From the NCBI RefSeq assembly GCF_900110915.1, contig NZ_FOFG01000003.1:124001-188000 (forward strand): a stretch of 64,000 nt of DNA, written 5' to 3'. This DNA is from Faunimonas pinastri (GTDB lineage: Bacteria > Pseudomonadota > Alphaproteobacteria > Rhizobiales > Afifellaceae). How positions within the stretch are numbered: position 1 is the stretch's first letter; every line of letters starts with the position of its first letter. The notes under the pieces are model-generated. The model searched no databases. It saw only the letters and a program-made list of their open reading frames with translations, and was not told the origin of the DNA. Below, one piece after another: positions 16,750 to 25,711 of the stretch. The translations under genes were made by a program, and so were the position numbers.

Positions 16750-16780
16750 GTTCGACGCTTCACGGGGCGAAGCGTCGAAC
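16750..16780. terminator. 12-bp-stem hairpin between two same-strand genes
   Basis: GTTCGACGCTTC (16750-16761) pairs perfectly with GAAGCGTCGAAC (16769-16780) around a 7-base loop. It lies between the HCCA-isomerase-like gene and the flavoenzyme start, so it is an intra-operon attenuator, a processing site, or a true terminator separating them. Confidence 0.6.
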
Positions 16781-16806
16781 GTTTGTTCTGGTGCCGGGAA
16801 GGCCGG

Positions 16807-17409
16807 TCAGGCGATCAGCTTCTCGCCGGCGAGGTGACGTTCCAAGAAGGGGAGGCTGTCCTGGCCCCAATAGAGCTCGCCGTCGTAGCTGAACGTCGGG
16901 AAGCCGAAGACGCCGGCGGCCTTTGCCGTTTCGGTGTTCGACGTCCACGCGTTGCGGATGTCCTCTTCCTGCGCCCGGGCCTCGAGGGCGTCACCGTCGA
17001 AGCCCGCGGCCGAGAGGATCGCCTTGCGCACATCGGGATTGCCGATGTCCTCGGCGCGCTCCCAGAAGGCCGATTGCAGGGCCTTGGTCACGCCCAGCCA
17101 GTCGGCGCCGTCGAGCTGTGCCGCCAGCACGGTGAAGCCCGCCGGCGTCGGATCGGAGAGGCCGGCCCTGTTCTCGAAGTTCAGCTTCTTGCCGCGAACG
17201 GCCGCCCAGCGCTTGAGATCCGTCGTCCAGTAGGCGCGGCGCGGCTCGGGACGGTTGCGGGAAAAGATTCCACCGTTTTCCTCAAGCAGCGGAATGACAA
17301 AGGGCCGGATTTCGGCGTCGAAACGGTTGGCGAGTTCGGCGAAGGGCTCCAGCCCGATAAAGGCCCAGGGAGAGCCGATTCCGAAGAAATAATCGATCGT
17401 CTTTGCCAC
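16807..17409 (-). CDS. 2-hydroxychromene-2-carboxylate isomerase family (DsbA-like GST kappa fold)
   Basis: A 200-residue thioredoxin-fold protein. The N-terminus DYFFGIGSPWAFIG carries the SPW motif that replaces the DsbA CxxC in HCCA isomerases, with the serine expected to position glutathione. The C-terminal GVFGFPTFSYDGELYWGQD matches the family. HCCA isomerases (NahD) work in naphthalene breakdown, but many paralogues act on other substrates and no other naphthalene gene is present. It probably acts in the cytosol with glutathione. It is first in the unit with the flavoenzyme. Confidence 0.85.
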   Translation of the reverse strand: MAKTIDYFFGIGSPWAFIGLEPFAELANRFDAEIRPFVIPLLEENGGIFSRNRPEPRRAYWTTDLKRWAAVRGKKLNFENRAGLSDPTPAGFTVLAAQLDGADWLGVTKALQSAFWERAEDIGNPDVRKAILSAAGFDGDALEARAQEEDIRNAWTSNTETAKAAGVFGFPTFSYDGELYWGQDSLPFLERHLAGEKLIA

Positions 17410-17975
17410 TCAATTCGCTCCTTGGGGTGAAATCCGGTGTGACAGGCCTCGGCCGTCGTCGAAAGGAAAGCGGGTTGCCCGAAAGCGTTCGTGCCCGCGA
17501 GGCGTTCGCACGAGTCCTCGACCATCTCAACCGTGGCCGTCAAGCCTGACGTGCTCCCGACGAGAAAGGTAAGGAGGGAGGCGTCTCGATCCCCTGCGCG
17601 GCCAGGCATTCCATGGCGGCATGTCGCGCCACCCACCGCGACCATCCGATGCAGGTGAGTGCCTGAACTTCATCGGCGACCACCCTGATCGTCATGGGGG
17701 GGCGAACGGCTCGGTTACCAGATAGGAGAGAGCGAGGTCGCAGATCGTCTCTCCCGGGTCGACAGACCAACGCAGGCTTCCTGGATGCGGCCGTCCTTCG
17801 TCATCGACGGCGGCTGGACCGGTTGACGCGCGCGCCCGGTCCGGCTGGTTCTCGCATTCGGGTCGATCCGTCGGTTTCCGTGATAGGTTCTTTGCAACCT
17901 TCGAGAAGCCGCGGCGAGAGACCGCCGCTTACTATTCCAGTCGATGAACGATGTTTCGAGTGACTGGTCGGCGTG
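17410..17975. other. 566-bp intergenic region between divergent units
   Basis: This gap separates the divergent HCCA-isomerase-like and GMC genes. It should hold both promoters, but I see no convincing operator or conserved RNA. The only candidate gene is the small frame at 17540-17695. Confidence 0.5.
17540..17695 (-). CDS. Possible small protein (51 aa), unrecognised
   Basis: A 51-codon frame starting MTIRVVADEVQALTCIGW with fairly high third-position GC. It has no visible ribosome site and no family I recognise. It could equally be chance or a fragment. Confidence 0.2.
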   Translation of the reverse strand: MTIRVVADEVQALTCIGWSRWVARHAAMECLAAQGIETPPSLPFSSGARQA

Positions 17976-19592
17976 ATGCCCGGGGAAGACGTCTTTGATT
18001 ATGTCATCGCGGGAGGTGGATCGGCTGGCTGCGTTCTCGCCAACCGCCTGTCGGCCGATCCCCGCAACAGGGTCCTGCTTCTGGAAGGCGGGGGCCGGGA
18101 CAACTGGATCTGGTTCCACATCCCTGTCGGCTATCTCTTCGCCATCGGAAATCCCCGTGCCGACTGGATGTTCAGGACGGCCGAGGAAGCCGGGCTAAAC
18201 GGGCGTTCGCTGAACTATCCGCGCGGCAAGGTCCTTGGCGGCTCCTCCGCCATCAATGCCATGATCTACATGCGCGGGCAGGCCGCCGACTACGATCACT
18301 GGCGCCAGCTCGGCCTGTCCGGCTGGGGATGGGACGACGTGTTGCCCGTCTTCAAGTCGGTCGAGGACCACAGCGACGGCGAGAGCGCGTTCCACGGCGC
18401 GGGTCACGAGTGGCGGGTGGAGCATCCGCGCATCCGCTGGGAGATCCTGGACAGGATCCGCGATGCGGCGCAGGCGGCGGGCGTGCCGAAGATCCCGGAT
18501 TTCAACACCGGCGACAACGAGGGCTCCTCCTATTTCCAGGTCAACCAGAAAAATGGCCGGCGCTGGAGCGCGGCGCGCGGCTTCCTCAAGCCGGCTCTGA
18601 ACAGGTCCAACCTTAGGATCGAGACCGGTGTGATGGTCGATCGGGTGAACCTTGCCGACGGACGGGCGGTTTCGGTCTCCTATCGCAAGGATGGCGAAGC
18701 CTTCATCGCGAAGGCGCGTGGGGAGGTGGTCCTTGCGGCGGGAGCCGTGGGCTCGCCGCTGATCCTCGAACGCTCCGGCATCGGCAATGCCGGGCGGCTG
18801 AGGGCGCACGGCATCGAAGCGGTTCACCACCTGCCCGGCGTGGGCGAGAACCTGCAGGACCATCTGCAGATCCGCCCGATCTATCGGGTGCACGGCATCA
18901 AGACGCTGAACACGGAATACCGGAACCTCGTCACCCGCGCGATGATGGGGGTGAACTACGCCCTGCGCCGCCGCGGACCGCTGACCATGGCGCCGAGTCA
19001 GCTCGGCGCTTTCGTCAAATCCTCGGCCGACCATGAAACGGCGAACCTCGAGTTCCACTTCCAGCCGCTGTCGCTCGACGACTGGGGCGCGGGGCTGCAC
19101 GGCTTCTCCGCCTTCACAGCCAGCGTCTGCAACCTGAGGCCGACGAGCCGGGGTTCCATCCACATGTCCGGCCCGCATGCCGAGGATGATCCCGATATCC
19201 GTCCGAATTACCTTTCGACCGAAGAGGACAGGCGCGTCGCCGTCGAGTCCCTCCGGTGGGCACGCAGGATCGTGTCTCAGTCGGCGCTCGCCCCCTACAG
19301 GCCGGAGGAGTTCAAGCCCGGGGCCCACATCGCCTCGGATGAGGACATGCTCGTTGCCGCCGGCAATCTCGGCACGACGATTTTCCATCCGGTAGGGACG
19401 GCGAAGATGGGGAGCAAGGAGGACCCGGCTGCGGTCGTCGACGAGAGGCTTCGCGTGCGCGGCCTCCAGGGCCTGCGCGTGATCGACGCTTCCGTGATGC
19501 CGACAATCACCTCCGGCAACACCAACTCGCCGACCGTGATGATCGCGGCAAAGGGCGCCGGGATGATTCTGAGCGACGCGTCGTCGGCTTGA
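17976..19592 (+). CDS. GMC-family FAD oxidoreductase (choline-dehydrogenase type)
   Basis: A 538-residue glucose-methanol-choline oxidoreductase. The FAD motif is at the N-terminus (DYVIAGGGSAGCVLANRL, residues 8-25). GMC signature 1 is in YPRGKVLGGSSAINAMIYMRG, and signature 2 near AAGAVGSPLILERSGIG. The C-terminal catalytic region has FHPVGTAKMG with the active-site His and NTNSPTVMIAAKGA. These enzymes oxidise a primary alcohol to an aldehyde or acid. ATG 17976 is adjacent to GTG 17973. The next gene is a crotonase/3-hydroxyacyl-CoA dehydrogenase fusion 68 bp away, so the alcohol oxidised probably feeds a CoA-linked pathway. Confidence 0.88.
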   Translation: MPGEDVFDYVIAGGGSAGCVLANRLSADPRNRVLLLEGGGRDNWIWFHIPVGYLFAIGNPRADWMFRTAEEAGLNGRSLNYPRGKVLGGSSAINAMIYMRGQAADYDHWRQLGLSGWGWDDVLPVFKSVEDHSDGESAFHGAGHEWRVEHPRIRWEILDRIRDAAQAAGVPKIPDFNTGDNEGSSYFQVNQKNGRRWSAARGFLKPALNRSNLRIETGVMVDRVNLADGRAVSVSYRKDGEAFIAKARGEVVLAAGAVGSPLILERSGIGNAGRLRAHGIEAVHHLPGVGENLQDHLQIRPIYRVHGIKTLNTEYRNLVTRAMMGVNYALRRRGPLTMAPSQLGAFVKSSADHETANLEFHFQPLSLDDWGAGLHGFSAFTASVCNLRPTSRGSIHMSGPHAEDDPDIRPNYLSTEEDRRVAVESLRWARRIVSQSALAPYRPEEFKPGAHIASDEDMLVAAGNLGTTIFHPVGTAKMGSKEDPAAVVDERLRVRGLQGLRVIDASVMPTITSGNTNSPTVMIAAKGAGMILSDASSA

Positions 19593-19660
19593 GGCCGGTT
19601 GTCTCCCGCAACGACCCGATCAACCCCCGCATTCGTAATCCGCAAGCAAGGAACGTCTTG

Positions 19661-21736
19661 ATGACCAGCGCAGAACGGGCCGGAACAGTCCGTGTCGAAC
19701 GCCCTGAGGAGCAGAGCCCGGACTGGGCGGCCATCGCGCTGGTGACCATCGACTATCCTCCAGTGAACGCCGGCTCGGAGAGCATGCGCCGCGATCTTCT
19801 CGATGTTTTCGAGAGGCTGTCCGGCGAGGCCGGGCTGACCGGGATCGTGTTGACGGGCGCCAGCGGAAATTTCGTCGGGGGCTCGGATATCCGCGAGTTC
19901 GATGCTCCGGCCCGGGCGCCGCATCTGCCCGAGGTGATCGCCGCGATCGAGGCATGCCCGATGCCCGTCGTCGCCGCGATCGACGGCGCCGCGCTTGGCG
20001 GGGGATACGAACTGGCGCTTGGCTGCGACGCGCGCGTGGCGACCCGGAAGGCCGTGCTCGGGCTGCCGGAAGTGACGCTGGGCCTGATCCCCGGAGCGGG
20101 GGGCACGCTGCGGCTTTCACGGCTGGTGGGTGTTGCGAAGACGATCGACCTAGTGGTGTCCGGGCGTCGGGTAAAGGCGGCCGAGGCGCTGCATCTCGGA
20201 ATGGTCGATGCGCTCGTCGAGGGGGATCTCCTGTCTGCCGCCTTGGTGCACCTGAAGACCCTGGCTGGCGCCAAGCGCCTGCTGCGCGACCTGCCGCCGG
20301 CTTCCTCCTCCGAGACGGATATCGCCGAGGCGGAGGCCGTCGCCTCGAAGCGAGGCAAGGGTGCCGTGGCCGTCGCGGAAGCCATCGCCGCGGTGAAGGC
20401 CTCGGCGGTGCTGCCGCCCCAGCAGGCGCTGGAGCAGGAGCGCGCGACATCGCTTCGTCTGCGCGTCGGGCCTCAGTCCAAGGCGTTGCGTCACCTTTTC
20501 TTCGCCGAGCGCGCCGCGGCAAAGCTTCCGGGGAACGCGTCGCCGCGCCAGATCGCTTCCGTCGGCGTGGTCGGCGCCGGGCAGATGGGGCAGGGCATCG
20601 CGATCGCCTTCGCCCAGCGGGGTTTCCGTGTCGCGCTGGCCGACACCGACCGCGGTTGTCTCGACCGCGCGGCCGAAACGTTGAAGGCGAATGCAGCGGA
20701 GCAGGAGACCAGGGGCCGCATCCGTTCCGCCGACGAACTCATGGCGCTTATCGCGCCCGGTGAGATCGACGCCATGACGGATTGCGACCTTTTCGTCGAA
20801 GCCATCACAGAGAACATGGAGGCCAAGAAGGCGCTTTTCGCGCGGCTGGATGCCTTGGCCAAGCCCGGCGCGATCCTTGTGTCCAACACTTCCTATCTCG
20901 ATATCGACGAGATCGCTCGGGCGACCGACCGTCCCGGGGACGTGGCCGGGCTGCATTTCTTCAACCCCGCGGCGATCATGCGTCTCGTGGAGGTCGTCCA
21001 GACGGCGGAGTGCTCCCCCGAGGTCCTGGCGACCCTCGTTTCGGTCGCCAGGCGCCTCGGCAAGGTTCCCGTCGTCACGCGGGTCAGCGAAGGCTTCATT
21101 GGCAACCGCATCTTCAACGCCTATCGCCGGCAGTGTGAGTTCCTGGTGGAAGAGGGCAGCTCGCCCGAGGACGTGGACAGGGTGATGCGCGACTTCGGCA
21201 TGGCCATGGGGCCCTTCGCGGTGTTCGATCTGGCAGGGCTGGATATTGCCTGGGCGACGCGGAAGCGGCTCGCGCCGATGCGCGATCCGCGCGCCCGCTA
21301 CGTCGAGGTTCCCGACCGGCTCTGCGAGGCCGGACGCTTCGGGCGCAAGACTGGCAGAGGCTGGTACGACTACTCCGCCGATCCGCGAGGCGTGCCCGAT
21401 CCGAACGTGCGGACCCTGATCAACGAGGCTTCGACCCGGAAGGGGATCGCCCGCCGTACCATCCCGGATGCGGAGATCCGCGATCGGCTTCTCGCGACGC
21501 TCGTCAACGAGGCGGCCCTGCTTCTGGACGAGGGGGTGGCGCAACGTCCTTCCGACATCGACCTTGTCCTCGTCAACGGATACGGCTTTCCGGCGCTCAA
21601 GGGCGGCCCGCTCCACTGGGCGGCGCGCCAGCCACGGGCCGAGATCCTCTCCATGGCCGATGGGATGGTTGCGGCCAGCGGTTGCGGCACCGAGCGGGCG
21701 ACGAACCTGGAGGCGGTGCTCGACGCGGCTGAATAA
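19661..21736 (+). CDS. Bifunctional enoyl-CoA hydratase / 3-hydroxyacyl-CoA dehydrogenase
   Basis: A 691-residue FadB/PimF-like fusion. The crotonase domain (about 1-190) has both catalytic glutamates, in GGGYELALGCDARVA and LPEVTLGLIPGAGG. The NAD domain begins at about residue 298 (VGVVGAGQMGQGIAIAF). 3HCDH C-terminal domains follow (EGFIGNRIFNAYRR at about 475) with a second copy near 590-680. It hydrates a 2-enoyl-CoA and oxidises the 3-hydroxyacyl-CoA. ATG 19661 is chosen for the AAGGA upstream; the frame extends to 19589 without homology. No thiolase follows. Confidence 0.9.
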   Translation: MTSAERAGTVRVERPEEQSPDWAAIALVTIDYPPVNAGSESMRRDLLDVFERLSGEAGLTGIVLTGASGNFVGGSDIREFDAPARAPHLPEVIAAIEACPMPVVAAIDGAALGGGYELALGCDARVATRKAVLGLPEVTLGLIPGAGGTLRLSRLVGVAKTIDLVVSGRRVKAAEALHLGMVDALVEGDLLSAALVHLKTLAGAKRLLRDLPPASSSETDIAEAEAVASKRGKGAVAVAEAIAAVKASAVLPPQQALEQERATSLRLRVGPQSKALRHLFFAERAAAKLPGNASPRQIASVGVVGAGQMGQGIAIAFAQRGFRVALADTDRGCLDRAAETLKANAAEQETRGRIRSADELMALIAPGEIDAMTDCDLFVEAITENMEAKKALFARLDALAKPGAILVSNTSYLDIDEIARATDRPGDVAGLHFFNPAAIMRLVEVVQTAECSPEVLATLVSVARRLGKVPVVTRVSEGFIGNRIFNAYRRQCEFLVEEGSSPEDVDRVMRDFGMAMGPFAVFDLAGLDIAWATRKRLAPMRDPRARYVEVPDRLCEAGRFGRKTGRGWYDYSADPRGVPDPNVRTLINEASTRKGIARRTIPDAEIRDRLLATLVNEAALLLDEGVAQRPSDIDLVLVNGYGFPALKGGPLHWAARQPRAEILSMADGMVAASGCGTERATNLEAVLDAAE

Positions 21737-21966
21737 GCCGGACGAACCCGAACGGCGAAGAGACAATGGGGACGCCAATGGCCATGGCACCGTCTGCGAA
21801 CCGTCCGCTCGCGGATCGGCTGCCCTGGCTCATCGCTAAAATGGTGCTGGCCGACGATCCCGGAGCGATTTTGATTGCACGGACGGGGCTGAATCTCGCC
21901 TTGGCGATCATGTGCATCGGCAACGGGCAGGGCACCTCTCTTGCGCTGCCGGCGTCCAGACGCTCT

Positions 21967-22950
21967 TCAGGATCCGTCTTTCGTATCCTCTCCGTTGATC
22001 ACCCGGATCGGATCGCCCGCGAGCCACCGCTCGATATCTTCCAGCGCCTCGCGAAAGTAGATCGAGTAGGTTTCGCGGGTGACGTAGCCCAGATGCGGCG
22101 TCGCGATGACGTTCGGAAGCCGACGGAAGGGATGATCCGCCGGCAGCGGCTCGCGATCGTAGACGTCGAGAGCGCCGCCGCCGATGCGGCCGCCTTCCAG
22201 CGCGGCGATCAGGGCTTCCTCGTCGATCAGCGGTCCCCGCGACGTGTTCACGATGACCGCGTCGCGCTTCATCAGGCCGAGCCCGTGTGCGTCGATGAGC
22301 CCGCGGGTTTCGTCGTTGAGAGTCACGTGGAGCGACACGACATCCGCACGCGCGAGCAGTTCCTCCAGCGTCGCGGCGAAGCCGATGCCGAGGCCGGCGG
22401 AACGCTCCGGTGAATTATGCTTGGACCAGCCGAGAACCTCCATGCCGAAGGCTTTGCCGTAGCCGGCGACAAGCTGGCCGAGCTTGCCGAGCCCGACCAC
22501 GCCGAGCGTCTTGCCCTTCAGTTCGCGGCCGAGCGAAAGCTGCCATCGCTCGCCGCCCGAGCGGAAATTGGCCGACTCGTCCGGGAGCGATCGCATCAAT
22601 CCGAGAAGCAGGCCCCACGCGAGTTCCGCGGCCGCCCCTGCCGAGCTTCCGGTGCCGCATACGACGACGCCCCGGCGGCGGGCGGCTGACATGTCGATCG
22701 AGGCATTCTTCATGCCGGTGGTCACGAGGAGCTTGAGCTTCGGCAACCGCGCGAGAAGGTCGTCGGAAAAGACGGTGCGTTCGCGCATCGCCACCACGAT
22801 CTCCGACCCGGAAAGAGCGTCGACGAGGTCCTCGCCCTCCAGATGCCGCTCCTGGCGGGTGATCGAAACCGAACCGGCAAGCCGGTCCCACTCCGCCAGA
22901 CCGGTGGCGACGTCCTGATAGTCGTCGAGGATCACGCATCGTACTGCCAT
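21967..22950 (-). CDS. D-2-hydroxyacid dehydrogenase (NAD-dependent)
   Basis: A 327-residue D-2-hydroxyacid dehydrogenase, paralogous to the one at 11736 but of the SerA-like subfamily that begins VRCVILDDYQDVA. The NAD motif is GVVGLGKLGQL. Catalytic residues are Arg in NTSRGPLIDEE, Glu in DREPLPADHPF and His in IATPHLGYVT. The start at ATG 22950 is preferred on homology; ATG 22962 is four codons upstream. It stands alone, convergent with the fusion gene and divergent from the metallo-hydrolase. Substrate unknown. The 230-bp gap on its 3' side holds nothing I can identify. Confidence 0.86.
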   Translation of the reverse strand: MAVRCVILDDYQDVATGLAEWDRLAGSVSITRQERHLEGEDLVDALSGSEIVVAMRERTVFSDDLLARLPKLKLLVTTGMKNASIDMSAARRRGVVVCGTGSSAGAAAELAWGLLLGLMRSLPDESANFRSGGERWQLSLGRELKGKTLGVVGLGKLGQLVAGYGKAFGMEVLGWSKHNSPERSAGLGIGFAATLEELLARADVVSLHVTLNDETRGLIDAHGLGLMKRDAVIVNTSRGPLIDEEALIAALEGGRIGGGALDVYDREPLPADHPFRRLPNVIATPHLGYVTRETYSIYFREALEDIERWLAGDPIRVINGEDTKDGS

Positions 22951-23114
22951 CGGAATGTCCATTTCCTTCGCGTTTATCGGGCCCGGCGATGCCTCAGTAT
23001 CGGCCCCGAAGCAGATCATCCGTTGATCGTTTCGGGAAGCATCTTTACCTCGCCCGTAACGATCGCGGTGGGGCGACCGAGATATGATGAACGGCAGCGA
23101 TCACGGGGGCGACG

Positions 23115-23993
23115 ATGATTCAAATCGGTGAGTACACGATCTCGCGGGTCGAGGAGGTTATCCTCGATGAAGCGACCAGTCTTTTTCCCGAACTGGGCGA
23201 GGAGACCCTGGCGGCCAATCGAGGCTGGCTGTCGCCAAATTTCTATAACGAGGAGCGCGGCGTCTTCCTCACGATGGTGCACAGCTGGATCCTGCGGAGT
23301 GCGTCCCATACGATCATCATCGATACGGCCGGCGGCGACGACAAGGACCGACCGCTCTCGCCGCGCTTTCATCGGGCCAGGACCGGCTTCCTGGAGCGCC
23401 TGAAGGCGGCGGGCATCGATCCCGAGGCGGTCGATATGGTGATCCTGACCCACCTCCATTCCGATCATGTGGGCTGGAACACGCGGCTCGCCGGCGAGCG
23501 TTGGGTGCCGACCTTTCCGAATGCGGAGCACATCGCCTCAAGGGCGGAGGTCGAGGCGCGCGATCCGGAGCGCGGCGCGGCCTCCAGGCCGCCGGCCAGC
23601 TGGAATGTCTATCGCGACAGCATCCAGCCGATCATCGATGCAGGCTTGCTGCGGTTGGTGGAGGGGAACGAGGCTCTGCTGCCCGGCGTCAGCCTTTTCC
23701 CGGTCCCCGGCCATGCGCCCGGCATGATGGGTGTCAGGGTGGAGGCGGACGGCAAGGTCGCCATGTTCATCTCCGACGTCATGCACCAGCCGTTGCAAGT
23801 CTCCTATCCCGACTGGAACAGCCGCTATTGCGAGGATCAGGATCTTGCCCGCCTGACCCGGGCGAAAATCCTGGACCAGGCGGCACGAGAGGGTGCGCTG
23901 CTGCTGCCGGCGCATTTCGGCCAGCCCTATGCCGGCTATGTCAGGCGGGACGGAGATCGCTACCGCTTCGAGCCGGTCGAAACCATGCTCTGA
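23115..23993 (+). CDS. MBL-fold metallo-hydrolase
   Basis: A 292-residue metallo-beta-lactamase-fold hydrolase. The zinc motif THLHSDHVGW gives His113, His115, Asp117 and His118; later ligands lie in GHAPGMM, FISDVMH and LPAHFG. The long N-terminal segment and WNSRYCEDQ insert are typical of the AttM/quorum-quenching-lactonase branch and of uncharacterised hydrolases in catabolic clusters. It is cytosolic and hydrolyses an ester, lactone or thioester. The stop codon lies in an 8-bp tandem repeat and a strong hairpin follows. Confidence 0.85.
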   Translation: MIQIGEYTISRVEEVILDEATSLFPELGEETLAANRGWLSPNFYNEERGVFLTMVHSWILRSASHTIIIDTAGGDDKDRPLSPRFHRARTGFLERLKAAGIDPEAVDMVILTHLHSDHVGWNTRLAGERWVPTFPNAEHIASRAEVEARDPERGAASRPPASWNVYRDSIQPIIDAGLLRLVEGNEALLPGVSLFPVPGHAPGMMGVRVEADGKVAMFISDVMHQPLQVSYPDWNSRYCEDQDLARLTRAKILDQAAREGALLLPAHFGQPYAGYVRRDGDRYRFEPVETML

Positions 23994-24012
23994 CGCTCTG
24001 ACGCTCTGACGC
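23991..24012. repeat. 8-bp tandem repeat at the metallo-hydrolase stop
   Basis: TGACGCTC occurs at 23991-23998 and 23999-24006 with a partial third copy (TGACGC, 24007-24012). The first TGA is the stop codon, so slippage would leave the protein unchanged. Confidence 0.85.
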
Positions 24013-24019
24013 ACGGCGA

Positions 24020-24054
24020 CGCTCCAGCTTTCCGATCCGCGTAAAGCTGGAGCG
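24020..24054 (+). terminator. 12-bp-stem hairpin after metallo-hydrolase
   Basis: CGCTCCAGCTTT (24020-24031) pairs perfectly with AAAGCTGGAGCG (24043-24054) around an 11-base loop, 26 bp past the stop. No long T tract follows. It probably ends or protects the metallo-hydrolase transcript before the next gene. Confidence 0.65.
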
Positions 24055-24140
24055 CACCTTCCACGCGTTCTGCCGGCCAGCACCGCCTGCTACGCAGACT
24101 CTTCCTGCGAATGGCCCGGGACGAGAACAGGAAGGGCGAC

Positions 24141-24890
24141 ATGACCGAAGACGAGACGATCGCGCTCAAGGCCGACATCATGAAGGAGCGCGGATACTGG
24201 TCGCCCTTCCATCAGATCCTGCTTGAGCGGGCGCCGGAATTCCTGAAGGCCTACCTGCTTTACCAGGCTGGACCGGCGCGCTCCGGCCTGCTGCCCGCGA
24301 AGCTTTGCGAACTCGTCTATGTCGCCATCGATATCTCGGTGAACCACATGTACGAACGCGGCGGCCGCCGGCACATGGAATTCGCCCTGAAGGCCGGAGC
24401 CACTGCGGAAGAGGTGTTGCAGACCATCCTGATCACGACGGCGCTGGCCGCCCAGCAGCCGCTCGAACTCGGCTACGAGATCCTGGCGGAGGAGCTCGGG
24501 GCTGCGGGAGGGGCACCGCTTGGCGACGATGCCCGCGCCGACAGGGACGCATACCGACAAGCTGTCGGCAACTGGCCCGGATCCGGCGACCTCATGCTTT
24601 CCACCTCGCTCGACCTCGCGAGAGGATACCTGGCCTACGGCACCGCCGCATGGCAGGCGGGGCCACTCTCTCCGAAGGAGAAGGAGCTGATCGCGCTGGC
24701 CGTCTGCGCCGCCCCGACGGCTCTCTTCAAGGAGGGAATGCGGTGCCACGTCAAGGCCGCGCTGACGGCGGGCGCCAGTCCGGCCGAGATCGGCGCGATT
24801 CTGCAGCTGGCGGGGGCGATCTCCATCCACACCTGCACGATCGGCGTCCCCGCCTTCGAAGACGCGCTCAAGGGCAGCTCGGTCGAATAG
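24141..24890 (+). CDS. Carboxymuconolactone decarboxylase family protein (double domain)
   Basis: A 249-residue all-helical protein with two tandem CMD/AhpD-like domains (about residues 25-110 and 150-235). Domain 1 has LCELVYVAIDISVNHMYERG and domain 2 has KEKELIALAVCAAPTALFKEGM followed by HVKAALTAGAS. The CxxC of AhpD is absent, arguing for the decarboxylase-type branch or a non-redox role. The start at ATG 24141 has AGGAAGGG upstream; an earlier ATG at 24111 lacks one. It is convergent with a crotonase gene and near other ring- or acid-degrading enzymes. Exact reaction unknown. Confidence 0.82.
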   Translation: MTEDETIALKADIMKERGYWSPFHQILLERAPEFLKAYLLYQAGPARSGLLPAKLCELVYVAIDISVNHMYERGGRRHMEFALKAGATAEEVLQTILITTALAAQQPLELGYEILAEELGAAGGAPLGDDARADRDAYRQAVGNWPGSGDLMLSTSLDLARGYLAYGTAAWQAGPLSPKEKELIALAVCAAPTALFKEGMRCHVKAALTAGASPAEIGAILQLAGAISIHTCTIGVPAFEDALKGSSVE

Positions 24891-24916
24891 CTGCCCCGAT
24901 TGACGACGGCGACGGG

Positions 24917-24947
24917 CGGCCGCTGCCGAGAGGTCGATCAGCGGCCG
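24917..24947. terminator. Bidirectional terminator hairpin
   Basis: CGGCCGCTG (24917-24925) pairs with CAGCGGCCG (24939-24947), spanning the stop codon of the convergent crotonase gene. It probably ends both transcripts. Confidence 0.6.
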
Positions 24948-25711
24948 GTGAACACCGGCTTGCGCTTCTGCACGAAGGCTTGCTGCGCCTCCTTGGCATC
25001 CTCGGTCCTGGAGAGCTCGACCGTGATCGTCTGCTCGTATCGATAGGCGTCGCGTACCGGCATCTCCTCGACCGTGTCGAAGGCGCGTTTCACCCGGCGC
25101 ACCGCCAGCGGGCTTTTTTCCGCGATCCGGGTCGCGATCCGCATCGCCTCGGCCATGAGCCGGTCGCGGGGCAGGCACGCCTCGATCACGCCTAGCCGGT
25201 AGAGTTCCTGCGCCGGCACCTTTTCGCCGGTGAAGTACATGGTGCGGGCCTTCGAGCGGCCGAAATGTTCCTGCAGGAAGCGAGCGCCGCCGGCCAGGCC
25301 GACATCCAACTCAGGCATGACGAAGTAGGCCTCGTCCGATGCCAGCATGATGTCGCAGCTCAGCATCAGGACGAAGCCGGCACCGATCGCGGCGCCGTTT
25401 ACCGCCGCAATGACCGGTTTTTCGCAGTCGCGGACCGCATAGAAGAATTCGCGTGTGATGCGGTTATGGCGGACATAGTCGCCGGGTTCCTGGGCGAGGC
25501 CCACGCGCTCCTTCACGTCGGCCCCGGCGGAGAAGACCTTTCCGGCAGCCGTAAGGATCACGACGCGGACGTCATCCCGGTCGCTCAGCTGGTCGAAGAC
25601 CTGGATGAACTCCTCGCGCGACTTGCGGTTCTGCGCGTTTACCGGCGGGCGGTCGAACGTGACGGTCGCAATCCCGCCCTCGACCGCGAGCCGCAGCGTT
25701 TCGAAACTCAT
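24938..25711 (-). CDS. Crotonase-family protein (enoyl-CoA hydratase/isomerase-like)
   Basis: A 257-residue crotonase. The oxyanion-hole segments are AGADVKERV and NGAAIGAGFVLMLSCDIMLAS. Of the two glutamates of true enoyl-CoA hydratases, the second is present (MPELDVGL) but the first is replaced by Val (GAGFVLML instead of G-x-E-L). Simple hydration is therefore doubtful; an isomerase, thioesterase or C-C hydrolase activity is possible. ATG 25711 has AAGGA upstream, and the longer frame to 25930 is not conserved. It is divergent from the paired MaoC-like genes across 218 bp. Confidence 0.85.
   Translation of the reverse strand: MSFETLRLAVEGGIATVTFDRPPVNAQNRKSREEFIQVFDQLSDRDDVRVVILTAAGKVFSAGADVKERVGLAQEPGDYVRHNRITREFFYAVRDCEKPVIAAVNGAAIGAGFVLMLSCDIMLASDEAYFVMPELDVGLAGGARFLQEHFGRSKARTMYFTGEKVPAQELYRLGVIEACLPRDRLMAEAMRIATRIAEKSPLAVRRVKRAFDTVEEMPVRDAYRYEQTITVELSRTEDAKEAQQAFVQKRKPVFTGR

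Noticed and set aside
15946-17430. 494-codon plus-strand frame
   Set aside because: Antisense to the flavoenzyme and the HCCA-isomerase-like gene, both with clear catalytic motifs.
18195-19388. 397-codon minus-strand frame
   Set aside because: Shadow of the GMC oxidoreductase; no conserved motif.
20150-21790. 546-codon minus-strand frame
   Set aside because: Antisense to the crotonase/3-hydroxyacyl-CoA dehydrogenase fusion; composition typical of a shadow.
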